DNA of 64,000 nt from Rhizophagus clarus (lineage: Eukaryota; Glomeromycota; Glomeromycetes; Glomerales; Glomeraceae), in contig BLAL01000019.1 in assembly GCA_015698045.1 (NCBI GenBank), positions 126,501-190,500 of the forward strand. The letters run 5' to 3'. This document shows positions 1 to 11,900 of this stretch, piece after piece. How positions within the stretch are numbered: position 1 is the stretch's first letter; the number at the start of each line of letters is the position of its first letter. Made by a program: the position numbers and the translations under genes. The notes under the pieces are model-generated. The model was given only the letters and a program-made list of their open reading frames with translations. It was not told the origin of the DNA and did no database searches.

Positions 1-560
1 TCAATTATAGTTACACAAATTTCTTTTAATATAAAAATGATCTATATGTTACATGCGCGGTGATTGATATTGATTAATAATATTTTTTAAAATTATTTTT
101 GACTGTTCTATTACTTATTTATTTTTTTTGAAATATTTGCTTTAAAATTAAAATAAGTAATAGAGAACCCTGAATAATATGTATATAAGTCACATTAAAA
201 TCCAATTTTAAACTCTGCTAAGCAAAATTTTATTATAATATCAAAAATTTTATATTGCTAAGCAATTTATTTTATAATATATATAAAAATTTTTATAAAT
301 AACTTCTAAATTTATATTTATAGTATAATTTATTATAAAAATTAAAATACAAATAAATTTTAATCTGATAAATAACTTAATTTAAATACCAAAAATATTA
401 AAAAATTTAAAAATTAATACTATTATAAAAATACTAATCTTTTAATAAATATTATACCTAAAGTTATAAAAAATAAGGCACAATTATTTTTAATCATTTT
501 GAACAATTTTACTTAAGTACAAGAAGTTGATTTCATTTAAATAAAATAGTAAAATTATAC
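1..560. other. AT-rich flank left of the large element
   Basis: This is very AT-rich sequence with no supported reading frame. It ends with the left copy of the putative target-site duplication: TATAC at 556-560, extendable leftward to ATTATAC at 554-560. The same string is found just outside the right end of the large element. Confidence 0.7.
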
Positions 561-1712
561 ATATAGGCAACATTGGAAGTGCTGGGGTCAAATTTCCAAA
601 TAGGTATAAATAGTGTAAGCCCCTCCCAGCTTATTTTCTGATATACGAAATTTATGTAATCTTTTTTAAACCCCAAATTTATTTGCAAGACCAGGAAATA
701 TATCGAAATACGATATTGAATTTAAGATTTAAATCAGGCTGGGACATAAATTTTGTTAACATATCCTTTTACCCATTTTTTTAGTTTTCAAGTTAAAGGA
801 GATCACCATCTTTGTTAATGCGCTGATCTGATTTTAATCCCAAATAATATAACGAAAAAAGTATGCTATATTGCTTGGGTTTAAAAAAGGGCAAGAACAT
901 CGAGGACTGAAGTATCTGAGCGTGCTCGCAGGCTGTAAATGCAAGCCTATTTTGCATATCAGATTTTATGTTATCCTAGAATTAATTCTAAAGCTGATTT
1001 ATGAGCGTAAACAAAATAAAAAATTTACACCTAAGCATGTCTTAGGTGCAAATTTTTTTGTATTTGAAAATAAAATTAAAAGGATATTAACCATATTCTA
1101 GTATACCATTACTTTTGATATGCAGGAAGCTATTCTGGAGCCAATTTTTTCAAATAAGCATTAAGAAAAAAATTCGGGTTAGGTATAAAAAAAAATTCAC
1201 CAAGATAAGTCTCACCTATAGGTATAAAAAAAAATTCACCTGGCTAAGTTTCACCTTTAAATTATATCAAATAGTGTACACAGAAACTCTGCGGAACATC
1301 GAAAATGCAGGGCAGAGCATGTACACAAAATAGGTTTAAGAACTCTGCGGAGTATCAAAGATGTGAAGCAGAGCATGTATACAAGAAAGGTTGGACTATT
1401 ATACTTCCTGATATATACCCAAGGCTCTGTCTCGAAGCCTATTAATATATTGGGTTACATAATATCCGCTAGCACGTTTTCTACAAAGACCAGATTTAGA
1501 ACTAGTCAGTTTGCCACATACACTACAAGGAAAACGCTTCCTAGTTTTTCAATGTTCATGGCACCCTTCAGACTGACGGCAGGTACGCCCACAGACACCT
1601 CCAGTTCTGAGTAAATAGTTGCAATAATATTCACTTATCATGGTAGTAAGAAATAAATATTTTATTTTAAATTAAAGTTTTCATAATATTAATACAAGCA
1701 CCGGAGTTGCAA
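561..1712. repeat. Left terminal inverted repeat of the PolB element
   Basis: It matches the reverse complement of 13704-14856 almost end to end, with scattered differences that are mostly transitions. The inner limit is set where the match stops, just after CCGGAGTTGCAAC (about 1701-1713). It contains a hairpin with arms AAATTTACACCTAAG and CTTAGGTGCAAATTT (about 1021-1055), a repeated GGTATAAAAAAAAATTCACC unit (near 1180-1240), and two CTCTGC...GCAGAG units (1286-1386). The minus strand encodes a broken copy of the Cys/His-rich protein found in the right repeat. Confidence 0.9.
1432..1641 (-). pseudogene. Broken left-TIR copy of the Cys/His-rich small protein
   Basis: Read from the ATG at 1641, the minus strand matches the 69-residue protein of the right terminal repeat. 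In this copy the Trp codon of the GCHEHW segment is TGA, which stops translation about midway. The remaining cysteines downstream (CSVC-type and GLCRK motifs) are still in frame. The differences from the right copy are nearly all transitions. It is either a dead copy or evidence that only one terminal copy needs to be functional. Confidence 0.5.
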
Positions 1713-1833
1713 CCCCTGGGGTTTGAAAAATTAGAATACATATAATCGTATACTCTGAATAAATAATTATTTTTAAACAAAAGTTTTTTGTACTATTAAT
1801 TCAAACAACTGAATACATACTCATATAATTAAA

Positions 1834-4800
1834 ATGATTCTGCTTTGTTCTCGTTGTGGTAAAGATAATTTTAAAAAGTCTCGTGATCGAACAAATCATC
1901 TAAATAGGAAGCATAAATGTAAACCCAGAAATATTCAAAAAGATCGAATAAATGAGCCAGTTTCCGTTACTAAATCAGATGTAGTCCCATCTTCTAGTCA
2001 AAAAAAGACTACACAATTATCTATAGAGAACTTAGCTAATTAGTTAGCGAATCCTGAGATAAAAAATAACCCAAGCATTATTAGTAAAAAGATCCCAAAA
2101 ACAGATGCTGAATGGTTTGATTTAATGGGTCGCAAAGCTGAAAGAAAGTCTTCTAGTAGGCGGCAAATGAAAGCTAAAATATCCCATTAATCTGAAGAGA
2201 ATCCTGAAGCAGGACCTGGTCCAGCAACTTAAGCTTATAGAGATGTTGAGCAACAAGACACGATCTCAAAAGAATCTGCACAAGAGAATATTATCTTTAA
2301 AAAATGTCCAATTGGAAGGGATCTAGAAAGACTGCATAGAAATCACTCTTTAATGAACAAATAGGTGGGCAAAATCCCCCATTCTGATGATAATCCAACA
2401 TATGCTTTTATACAACCAGTAGCCACTACAACAGAATATAAAAAAATGCCATTCATACCTCAAATTATTGGATTAATCTGGCATAAAATAACAGAAGTTC
2501 TCCAAATAGAGCTTCAAAGAAAAGATCAAATAAAATCTGCTATAGTAGCATTATGCATGTATTCATATATTAAAAAAAGCCCAGATGGTTCTCAAACTTT
2601 AACAATCACAGAAAAACATCATAGAGGGGAGATGCGAGTAATTCTTTCAGAAGGAGATATAAATAAGCATATAACCAAATCTGTTGACGAAATAGATAAA
2701 CATATTGAGGAAACATTACAAAGTGGATCTGAGTATATTCTCGAATGAATTCTTGAAATAACTATTGAGGCATATCCATATCGACGAGCTACAGGAGGAT
2801 CTTACATCCCTACTTCTGAGAAATTAGCTAATAAAAAGAGCACAATCAATCCAGATAATCAAGGTCTCATTGATCCAGAAATGCATAGGCCTTCTGAAAA
2901 ATGTCTTCAAGGGGCTTTAGGTTGTTATTTTGCAGATAAAGCAGGCAAAACAGATCATTTAGAAAGACGTATATTTAGGCAAAAAGTCTTCGTCAATATT
3001 TAGATACAGTCAAGCTAGATGGTATCCTAATACCTACTCCAATCTATCCACGTATATTCGATAAGATCGAGGAGATGAATCCTGATATAGCCATTAATGT
3101 CTGGAGATGGAATGAAGAATTGGCCACTCCAAAGCCTATAATTGCTAGTAAGAACTTTAGAAGAAAGCAAGTAATCCGATTATTAGCTCTTACAGATATT
3201 ATCAAATCTGAGGATAGCAAGTATGGGCAAAAGAATCACTTTCTCTGGATCAAAAATCCTAGTAGACTAATATATGGGGATACTGCGCATAAAGAAAAGA
3301 AGTATCTATGTGACGGATGCTTTCAAAGCTGGCCCTCTGAAAAATCTCTAGAACTTCATTTAGAATGGTATCCAGAATTACATGAAAATGCACCTCAGAG
3401 AGTCGCAATATCAGTGAAAGGGGTTAATGATTTTGAGGAATTCAAAAACTATGGTCGAATGATTAATGCTCCTTGTGTAATTATAGCTGATTTTGAGACT
3501 GATAACAAAAAAAGTGGTCTAATATATGGAGGAAAAACTCGCTTGATTTCAGAGCAATGTACTAATAGTTTCTGCTACCTAGTCCACTGGATCAATACTG
3601 ATGATGTATGGGGTCCATTCATATACAGGGAAGAAAATGCCACCTATGAATTCATCTGAAGGATTGATCAAGAGTTAGTTCGCATCAATGAAATCTTAGC
3701 TATCAAGCATGAGTGAATTGTAACTGAAGAAGATAAGAAAAGATTTGCTGAATCTGATACTTGCTGGATCTGTAAGGGAAAATTTGCTATTGATAGGGAG
3801 AAAGTCGAATGCTTAGACAATAAGATGGCATAGCTCAATAATAAACTATAAAATACTCCAAAGAATTCAGAAAACTATAAGACCTTAACCACACAAATTC
3901 TCAAAGTGACTAAAGCAATTGATCAAGCAGTATCTAAGGCTGATAAGGTGTGGGATCACTGCTACATTACAGGTAAGTTCTGGAGATCAGCTCATAGGGA
4001 TTGCAATCTTAAACTCCAGATCAAACCATAGAAGACCCCAATCACAGTAGTCTTTCATAATTTCTGGAGCTATGACTCTCACTTGGTTTGTAAATCTGTT
4101 GGACGATCAGTTAATGCGAATCAGATTAAGGTTATAGCTGAAACATTTGAGCGATATAAGTCTATGAAGGTAGGCCAGCTTAAATATATAGATAGCCAAC
4201 AGTTCATGAATAATAGCTTGGCTAATCTTACAAAAAATTTGGGTGGTAATTATCCTATCACAAGCCAGCACTCCAAAGACTTTACTCCTGGTCAAATTTC
4301 TCTAGCTACTCGCAAGGGGATATACCCATATGAATTATCAATTCTCAGGATAGATTCTTGGAGACCGAGCTTCCACCTATTCATGAATTCCATTCTACCT
4401 TAAAAGGGAAGCTCTTACAGGAAGATTACTATCACGCCCAGAAAGTATGGAATACATTTGGCTGTAAGAATCTAGATGAGTACCATGACCTTTATCTTAA
4501 AATTGACGTACTCTCTTTTGCAGATATCTGGACCTAATTTCGCAAGACATGCATAAAATATTATGAGTTTGATCCCAGCCACTATGTCTCAGCACCATCA
4601 TTGTCATGGGATACCATGCTTAAAAAAACTGGAGTTAAGATCAAACTATTTACAGATATGTCAATGCATGATTTTATCAAAAAGGCTAAGAGGGGTGGTA
4701 TATCTAAGGCTTGTAAGTGATATTTTAAGGCCAATAATCCTAAAATGGGTAAGGCATTCAACCCATCCAAACCTACAACATGGATCTCTTATGTTAATGC

Positions 4801-6292
4801 AAACAATCTTTATGGCTGGGCGATGAGCCAATATTTACCTATTGGAAATTATCAATGGAAAGCTAGTCGGAAATACTTACTCAAGAACCCAGTTAAGCAA
4901 AAATCATATCTTGAAATGGTTCTTAAAGCTAAGTCAAATGCTCGATGTAGATATTTCCTAAACATTAAGGTGCATTTCCCTTTTAAGACTCATGATTATT
5001 TAAGTAACTTGCCTCTTGCTGTAGAGAATGTTGCAATAGGAAAGGATTGGCTAAGTCCTTATAATACAGAACTTATAGAGCAATTAGATGGTGGATGCTT
5101 CTCTGCAACAGAAAAGTTAGTCCCACATCTTGGCCCACAAAAGGATTATATCATCCATTATTTAGAGCTTCAATACTATGTGAAATTAGGAATGATTGTA
5201 GATGAGGTTTCAGAAATTCTTTCATTCGACCAGACTAACTGGCTTGCCCCATATATCGCATTTAATACAGAGAAATGTCAAGGGGCTAAGAATGCCTTTG
5301 AGAAAAATTTCTTCAAACTCATGAACAATTCAGTCTATGGCAAGACTATGGAAAATGTTCGCAAGTATCAGGATGTCAAGCTTATGAAATGTATTAATGA
5401 GCGAGATGAAAAGGTATTCTTGAATAAAGTTCGCAAGTCCTCATTTAAGTATGCAAGACTACTTGGAGATACATTAATAGGAGCATATATGGGAAAGACC
5501 AGTGTAACTCTCAACAAGCCCATCATAGTCGGTGCTTCAGTCTTAGATCTTAGTAAATTTCACATGTATCGCTTCTGGTATAGCTATATGAAAGAGCGAT
5601 GTGATGATAAAGTTCAGCTCGACTATATGGATATTGACTCCTTTATATTTCAAGTCAAAACTGAAGATATTTATAAAGATATGGCCAAGTATCCTGGCAT
5701 CTTTGATCTCAATGACTCTAAAACTATTGGTCTTTTCAAAGATGAGACATCGGGCAATGTGATCACTGAATCTTATCACATTTGGGCCAAATCATATCAC
5801 TATATCTTGGCTGATAAATCCACACAGTCTAAGCATAAGGGGGTTAGCAAAAAAGGTATGGGCGAGATGGCTACAGATTCATATATGCCAGCTTTAGAAG
5901 GATCCTTGTTAGATGATCCAATAGATAAGTTATTATTGACAGAGCAAGAGGCTATGCGAGCTGAAACAGATCCTATAACCCTAGTATATCAGGACTGTCT
6001 CTTTGGTAAGGAAGTATTTTATGCCAAAAATGTGGGTATTTGATCAAAGGATCACATATTATCTCTAGTTGAGTCTGAAAAAAAGGCACTTTATTCCATA
6101 GATACTAAGCGCTAGATCCTATCAGATGGAATAACTACTTTACCATATAATCATTGGTGCAATATGATCTATAAGAATATGGTCAAAGATGGTATCCTCT
6201 ATAAAGTGGCCGAAAAAAGAGCTATAAGGGCCAAACTCCCAGAAAAATATCAAAACGAATGTGTGTCACACATATCTAGCTGTCAGCAATAA
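1834..6292 (+). pseudogene. Decayed protein-primed-type family-B DNA polymerase
   Basis: This encoded the replicative polymerase of the element, about 1480 codons. The N-terminus has a C2H2-like finger starting CSRCGKDNF. A segment at 3225-3390 (HFLWIKNPSRLIYG, then CDGCFQSW) resembles the N-terminal zinc region of Polinton and adintovirus-like polymerases. The exonuclease motif ADFET lies near 3487. HCYITGKFWRSAHRDCN and VVFHNFWSYDSHL (about 3957-4085) are hallmark DNA_pol_B_2 segments. Polymerase motifs follow: NANNLYGWAMSQYLP (from 4796), LMNNSVYGKTMENVR (about 5320-5365) and YMDIDSF (about 5623). The C-terminal DGITTLPYNHW is near 6130-6160. Fourteen in-frame stops (first 2041, last 6113) and two frameshifts (near 2985 and 4360) break it. 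The expected first Asp of motif A is Asn. The longest open piece is 4745-6043. Confidence 0.88.
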
Positions 6293-6385
6293 GCTAGATA
6301 GGGATGTGTAGTCAGATCACATACATTATTATATTATTTTTTTTTTCTGATGTAATAATATTCAGTTATAAACATAACACTTGAA

Positions 6386-7121
6386 ATGGCATACATAAAA
6401 TGTAAAATATAGCCTTTTTCTGATGACCTAATACATCAAAAAGAGCGATGGGAAGCAATGAAAACAGGATATAGGCACTACACAGTCAAAGCATTAATTG
6501 ATACATCATCCAGAGCAAATAAAATTAGCAAAAGCTTAGCCGATAAGCTTGGAAGAAAATATGGTAATCATTATAAGAATAAAAAAGTGATAAATTGGTA
6601 CTATAGATTGTTTAGATTTATCCCTCCAATATAAGGGGAAAGATAGACTAGTATCTGGTAGTGACAAAATTTTTAATAATTTTAAGGTTATTAAAAAGCC
6701 ATGTGCCAATCTTATATTAGGATTACCATGGCTATACCTTTGTAATGCAAAAATTGATATACAGAAAGAAAAGATAAAAATCTATGGTGATTTTATGCCA
6801 TTTTACAAGGGTCCAAATAATTCTGATTCTGAGGCAGAGTCATCCAAATCTGATTCAACTGAGCTTAGAAAGAGGGTTAAAAAGTTAGAACGAACTGTAG
6901 ACTGGATAGGAACTTACATAGAAAAGCAAACTGGCCTAGAGGCTGGCAAAGAACTAACAGATTCATCTGAGTCAAGTTCAGCTGAAGAAGCTTATACAAT
7001 AGAGGAACCCAGGGAATCTGATTTAGATAATATGCCACTTATCATTATAAAAAGGAAGATTCACAATGAGAATAAAAAATCTAACAATAAGACAATGAAA
7101 CCTAGGAGGAATCCAACCTAA
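6386..7121 (+). pseudogene. Retropepsin-like aspartic protease fragment with acidic tail
   Basis: The frame starts MAYIKCK at 6386 and has an early stop. It contains VKALIDTSSRANKISKSLA, which matches a retropepsin active-site segment (DTG-S form) with Ser where Gly is usual. A frameshift near 6600 leads to NLILGLPWLYLCNAKIDIQK, the typical distal flap/strand segment (ILG.xWL) of retropepsins. The open tail 6795-7121 is Ser/Glu/Lys-rich with a probable short coiled coil. It follows the polymerase by about 95 bp on the same strand. It could have been a free protease or part of a longer Gag-type protein. The loss of DTG suggests decay, though substitutions at this Gly occur in divergent families. 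Confidence 0.6.
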
Positions 7122-7332
7122 GCTTGTAAAAATAATTAAATCAGCCAAATTATCTAAGTAATAGGTAACTGGCTTTATTATTGTTAAGAATATAAGGCAA
7201 GATAAGGTAGTAGGCGTGTCAATTATCCCAAACTGTGTGATTATTTGGGAGTCTGATCCAGTGATAATTAATAGTTATATTTTTTTTTCTTCATACATAA
7301 TTAGACTAATTTTTACCGATAAGGAATGGAAA

Positions 7333-7850
7333 ACGATAAGAAAAAGGAGTCAGAGACTCAAAGCTATGCTTTCTCATCCAATAATTTACTTAGCGAGCCT
7401 GAGAAACAATCAAGGTATTCGAGAAAAATTTGGAGAGACTAGAAAACCTTGTAAAACTGTTCAAAAGCGATATGAATAAAATGTTTGATATTTCTGATTC
7501 CAATTCATCCGATTCAGAAGTAGAGATTGAAGAGACAACAAAATTAAAGGAATATTTAAGTCAGTCCCGTAAGCCAATTATTGATACAGGTTCTGATTTA
7601 ACGATCCTTTCAGAAGATTATATTAACAATCAGTCCAGAGTGCTGATCACCAGTTCAGAAGAATTATTGTGCTATGCACAGTGCCTTCAGCCAGATTATA
7701 CTACAAAATAAATAATCACACGGTCAAGTCTGTGCCACATATTACTTTTTCGAAAATAAATCATTTTTACTAACCATTACTTCTAATTTTTTACCTGAGT
7801 AAAAGAGAGAGAATAAGAAATAGAGTTTAGTTACAATACAGGGCCTACCA
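7333..7850 (+). pseudogene. Second retropepsin-like fragment (DTGSDLTILS)
   Basis: A short frame begins MENDKKKESETQ near 7328 and stops after about 38 codons. With a frame change it joins the open piece 7430-7711, which carries a Ser/Asp/Glu-rich stretch and then KPIIDTGSDLTILSEDYIN. That is an aspartic-protease active-site motif with an intact DTG. A further frame change continues as YYKINNHTVKSVPHITFSK to about 7790. The catalytic-motif match is short but specific. The rest of the protein is too decayed to classify. Confidence 0.45.
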
Positions 7851-8150
7851 TATAAGTAAATAATAACGTCAAAACCATATGTCATGAAGGGTTGAAGGAA
7901 TCACAATTTCAAGATCATCAGGCGTAAAGCCAACTATATTTCTTGCAAAGTAGATCTCCATGTGAAAAGATATGAGGATTTTGTTTACATGTGCTTTTAT
8001 AGAACTCTTGGCATCAGATGACAATGTTAATCATATGTCTGCTGGCTTTTTATTATTCTGCGAACCCAGAAATAGATATAAAGCGTGAAAATACAGGTAG
8101 AAGTTGAATCAACCTTCCCGCATAAAATTATAGTACGTATATATTAGAAG
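7851..8150. other. Gene-poor stretch inside the element
   Basis: No sustained frame is visible. The minus strand has a short plausible coding stretch (FHMEIYFARNIVGFTPDDL, about 7900-7965) that may once have belonged to the unknown frame immediately upstream on that strand. Confidence 0.4.
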
Positions 8151-8511
8151 TCATGCTTTCATGTGAGCAAAGCTTTTCCTCACTATAAACCTTGTATTTA
8201 GGAAAGCACAAATAAAATCACTTTTAACTGTATTATTATTCCTTTTAGTCCACTTCATGGTCTTCAACTCAGTGAAGTTACGCCAGTCGTTACAGTTAAC
8301 AAGAATCAAATAGTTAGCATACTTGAAGTCGCAATTCAAAGCACATTGCGAATAGTGTTCGCTTAAAACTTTTTCGAACTTCTGATGAGATGTGTATACA
8401 ATCGCAGGACTTGGTTTCCTCTTTTTTTAATACACAACATCGATTAGAGTATTACCATATCGTTGTTCATCTGTTGTAAGAATAATTTTGTATCGTGTGA
8501 TGCGATAGGCC
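8151..8511 (-). pseudogene. Decayed unknown reading frame inside the element
   Basis: The minus strand holds about 120 codons in one frame, interrupted by TAG and TAA, ending at 8151. Examples are AYRITRYKIILTTDEQRYG and CDFKYANYLILVNCNDWRN. Base composition is less AT-rich than the surrounding spacer, and the frame reads like real protein (mixed Trp, Cys and charged residues). I do not recognise the family. It may be an accessory gene of the element or a captured host fragment. Confidence 0.3.
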
Positions 8512-8543
8512 TAGACATCATGTATCATGGATAAAGTCCCAAA

Positions 8544-8820
8544 CAGCGTGAAAAATCTATTTTAATTTTACCAGTTTTTCTGGCAAATTTTTAGTAAATC
8601 TGGTAAATTTTTATAATCCCAGAATTTTTCCAGTCACGATACAGCATATTTCCAGAATATTTTAAAATTGCCGGAAATTTTATTTATAGTTCATTATACT
8701 TATTTTATAATCAATTAAACGGTAGTACAAAAAAAACTCTGGTTAAAAAAGCCAATTTCTGGAATTTTTATGCTTTACCAGAATTCTTCCGAAACTTTTT
8801 TAAGTTTTTTTTCCACGCTG
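8544..8820. mobile_element. 277-bp hAT-type MITE nested in the element
   Basis: The unit begins CAGCGTGAAAAA and ends TTTTTCCACGCTG, an imperfect inverted repeat. An exact 8-bp direct duplication GTCCCAAA flanks it (8536-8543 and 8821-8828). An 8-bp duplication with CAG...CTG ends is the known signature of hAT transposons. The interior has several CCAGAATTTTTC-like and TTCTGG inverted motifs and no coding capacity. It therefore inserted after the large element did. Confidence 0.8.
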
Positions 8821-8971
8821 GTCCCAAACATTTATATTTATTTTTGTATAATATATTAAAAAAAAAATTTTTTTTGGCAAATGGAATCTCGTTCAAGAAC
8901 TTCAAAAGGCTATATTATGCCAAAAATAGCCGAATAGGCACTGTATTTTTTTCCTGATTGCTGACTGAACT

Positions 8972-11900
8972 TTATCCGATCTGTGATGAAACACTGTCTG
9001 AAACGCTGTCAGAACAATGTCTGATCTGTGATGAAACACTGTCTGAAACACTGTCTGAAATACTGTCTGAACACTTAACTGTTTTATAATGCTGTTTTAA
9101 CCTACAGGGATAATGGAATTCTTTACCACAATGCATGCATGTACGGTCTACTAGTTTTTTTTTACAGGTTCTGGCTCTTTTCCTACAGTAAAAACATTAC
9201 GCTGAGATTTGTGAACAGATAGGGGGATGGTAATAATCTTCCTATTTCGAGTTGCCTTGAATTCCCCCTTTACTAAGGGTTCCCATCCTGCATGATACTG
9301 CCATTGAGTTCCAAGAATAAATAGGGATAGTTCTTTTCCATTATCATCATATTCTGTAGGAACGACAGAGAATTCATCTGGAATGGTGTCTCTATTTTCT
9401 CCATCCTCAATAGTTACAGGAATACTATTAACTGTATCAAGAGAATGGGACTTACTTGCAACTCCATTAAGTCTATGAATCTTTTTCTTATCTATTTTTA
9501 GATCCAAATGCTTTGCAACATTTTCTGAGATGATTGACAAATCTGATCTACTATCAATCATTGCATAGGATATAGTTATATCTCCTACCCTACAGAAGAT
9601 GGTTGCAACATTATCAGCATCCTTTATTTAAAGAAAATTTATCTCCAAAGGCTTTGACCAATATATTTGGCTATTTTTTTTTGAGCTGATGCATATGCTT
9701 TAATGGCATGATCTAGTCAAATGCTCTTTGGTATAACATACCTAGAGGAAGTAGTATTGATTTTTTTTATTTTAGTGGAATCTGCTATAACCATATCTTC
9801 ATTTGGGCTGGAGGTATTTGGGATAGATTCATTATTATTTGGAAAGTTTCTGCTCACTATTTACTGCCTGCAATAGTGGAAATAAAATGTCTTCGAATTT
9901 ACTTGTAATAATTCCCCATGCTAATTCCCTTTTTTTAACAGTGTCATTTAGCATACCAGTATTCAAGCAATGGTCTTTTATTTTGGGAAACATCATATTA
10001 ATAAATTTTGAAATTTCTATAAGAATCTCTCTAGGACAATAAGGGACTAATAATGCTATTGAAGATTTTAAGGCTATTTGAAACATATAATTTACAGCTG
10101 TGTCTATATTGCTATTACGAGATTTGGAAGTAGGGGACTTCTTAGTATTCTTTTTTATTGGTACTCCATTTCGCACCACTTTTTTTTAAAGCATAGCAAT
10201 TTCGTGATTCATCATCAATATCATCATCATTAATATATTCATCATCCTCTTCGATTTCTTCTTCAGAATCTTTTTCTTCCAATATGTATTCTTCAAAGTC
10301 TTCAGGATCTTCTTCCTCATTTTGATATACATAATTAACTTTCTTAGTCTGCTTAAGTCTAGGACAATTAACTTTTGTATGACCAGCCTTTCCACATATT
10401 GAGCAATTCCTGGTTTGCTTAGCTTTTTGTACTACTTTTCTAACAACTTTTTTCATAGTATAGGTACTTCTGTGCGTAAAAGGACTCTTTCTAGCATGTG
10501 CTGTTTTGCCTCCTAGTTTCCTACCAAGATCTTTATAAATGAATTTTTCTAAAGTTTCATCATCTGTTGCTATTCCTGTATATTGCAAATCCATTGCTAA
10601 ACGAATTTTAAAATCATCTTTTTTTAAAATAGGCGGTATTTCTTGAGCAATAGCTAATTGTTGAAAAGATACTTGTGAACTTATGACTGGATTACGTTTT
10701 AACCATATATTTTTTAGATTTGTAAAGAATGCATTTATACCACTTGGATTAGCAATCTTCATCCATGTATAGAAATCACCAGTTAAGTGGTTCTTTAGAA
10801 ATGATAGGGCCGTTGCGTCATTATCTGCCACACTTAATAATAATGGCCAAATTCTTTTTTCATATGTATCAGGACTATCTGTTGGTAAAATCTTTTTTGG
10901 GATAATCTTTGAATTGCTAATTGTTGGGTGCCTATATTTTCACGTTGATATTTTGCTCTCATCCATGTTCGTAAAATAGCTGGTGAATTAATAGTAGGAT
11001 TACCAGCAGTATAGGGATCATTAACTGGAACTGGAATATACTTTCCTCCTAATTTGGTTTTTAAAAGTCCACATTTAATCATATTATCAAAGTCTACTGC
11101 ATTGGCATTTTCAAGGGCTGTCATATTTCCCTCCAAATGTGATATAGAGTTCCAGACTTTATTTAAGTATTCATCAGAAGGTTCTTATCCAATATATTAC
11201 TCATGTTTAGCAAAAATAGGCCCTATTATATTATATAATAATTCACGTCTAGCATCTGCTATGTTTCCTAATTGCGGATTGTTTTGTAAATTCAAAATAA
11301 TTTGTTGTAAATTTAATTCCCTACCCTTCCATTTTTGGTATCTATTAAATACAAATGCTCGATTGAATTCTGCTAAGTCTGCCTCAGCTTTACGTCTTTG
11401 ATTTATTAGCTGAAGGATGGCTTTTTCTTCTATTAATACATTTATTCAGTTTTGCTTTCTTAAGGCTATTCTTTGACCATTAGTTTGCCTATCCTGAGCT
11501 ATTTGCCACTAATGTTGATGTTCATTTACCTCATTATTATATGCTAAAGTTAATAATCGAGCTCTTCGAAGACAATTATTTCTAGTATTTATTAATTCAT
11601 TCTTAAGAGCATCAATTCGCTCATTAGCTATACGGTATAAACCTTGCATGTTAATAGCATCTTGAGCATGTCTTTGCATAAATCCACGAGCAGTTGTTAA
11701 TGAGATTTGTATACCATCTAGTGTATTTTTGGGGTTAAATGATGCATCCCCATCAATATATGCTTCCACCTGATCTAGTGCTCTAGCAATATTTATTAAA
11801 ATATCAGGTATAGTCATATTTTCTTCTTCCGGTCATTCTTCTTCTTCAGAATGTTTATTACTAGATTTAGATAATTCTTGTATATGAGATTTAAATTTAT

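Noticed and set aside
871-1333. Plus-strand frames of 76 and 72 codons in the left TIR, mirrored in the right TIR
   Set aside because: They are preserved in both copies only because the TIRs are nearly identical. They are low-complexity Lys/Phe/Tyr-rich and overlap hairpins and short repeats.
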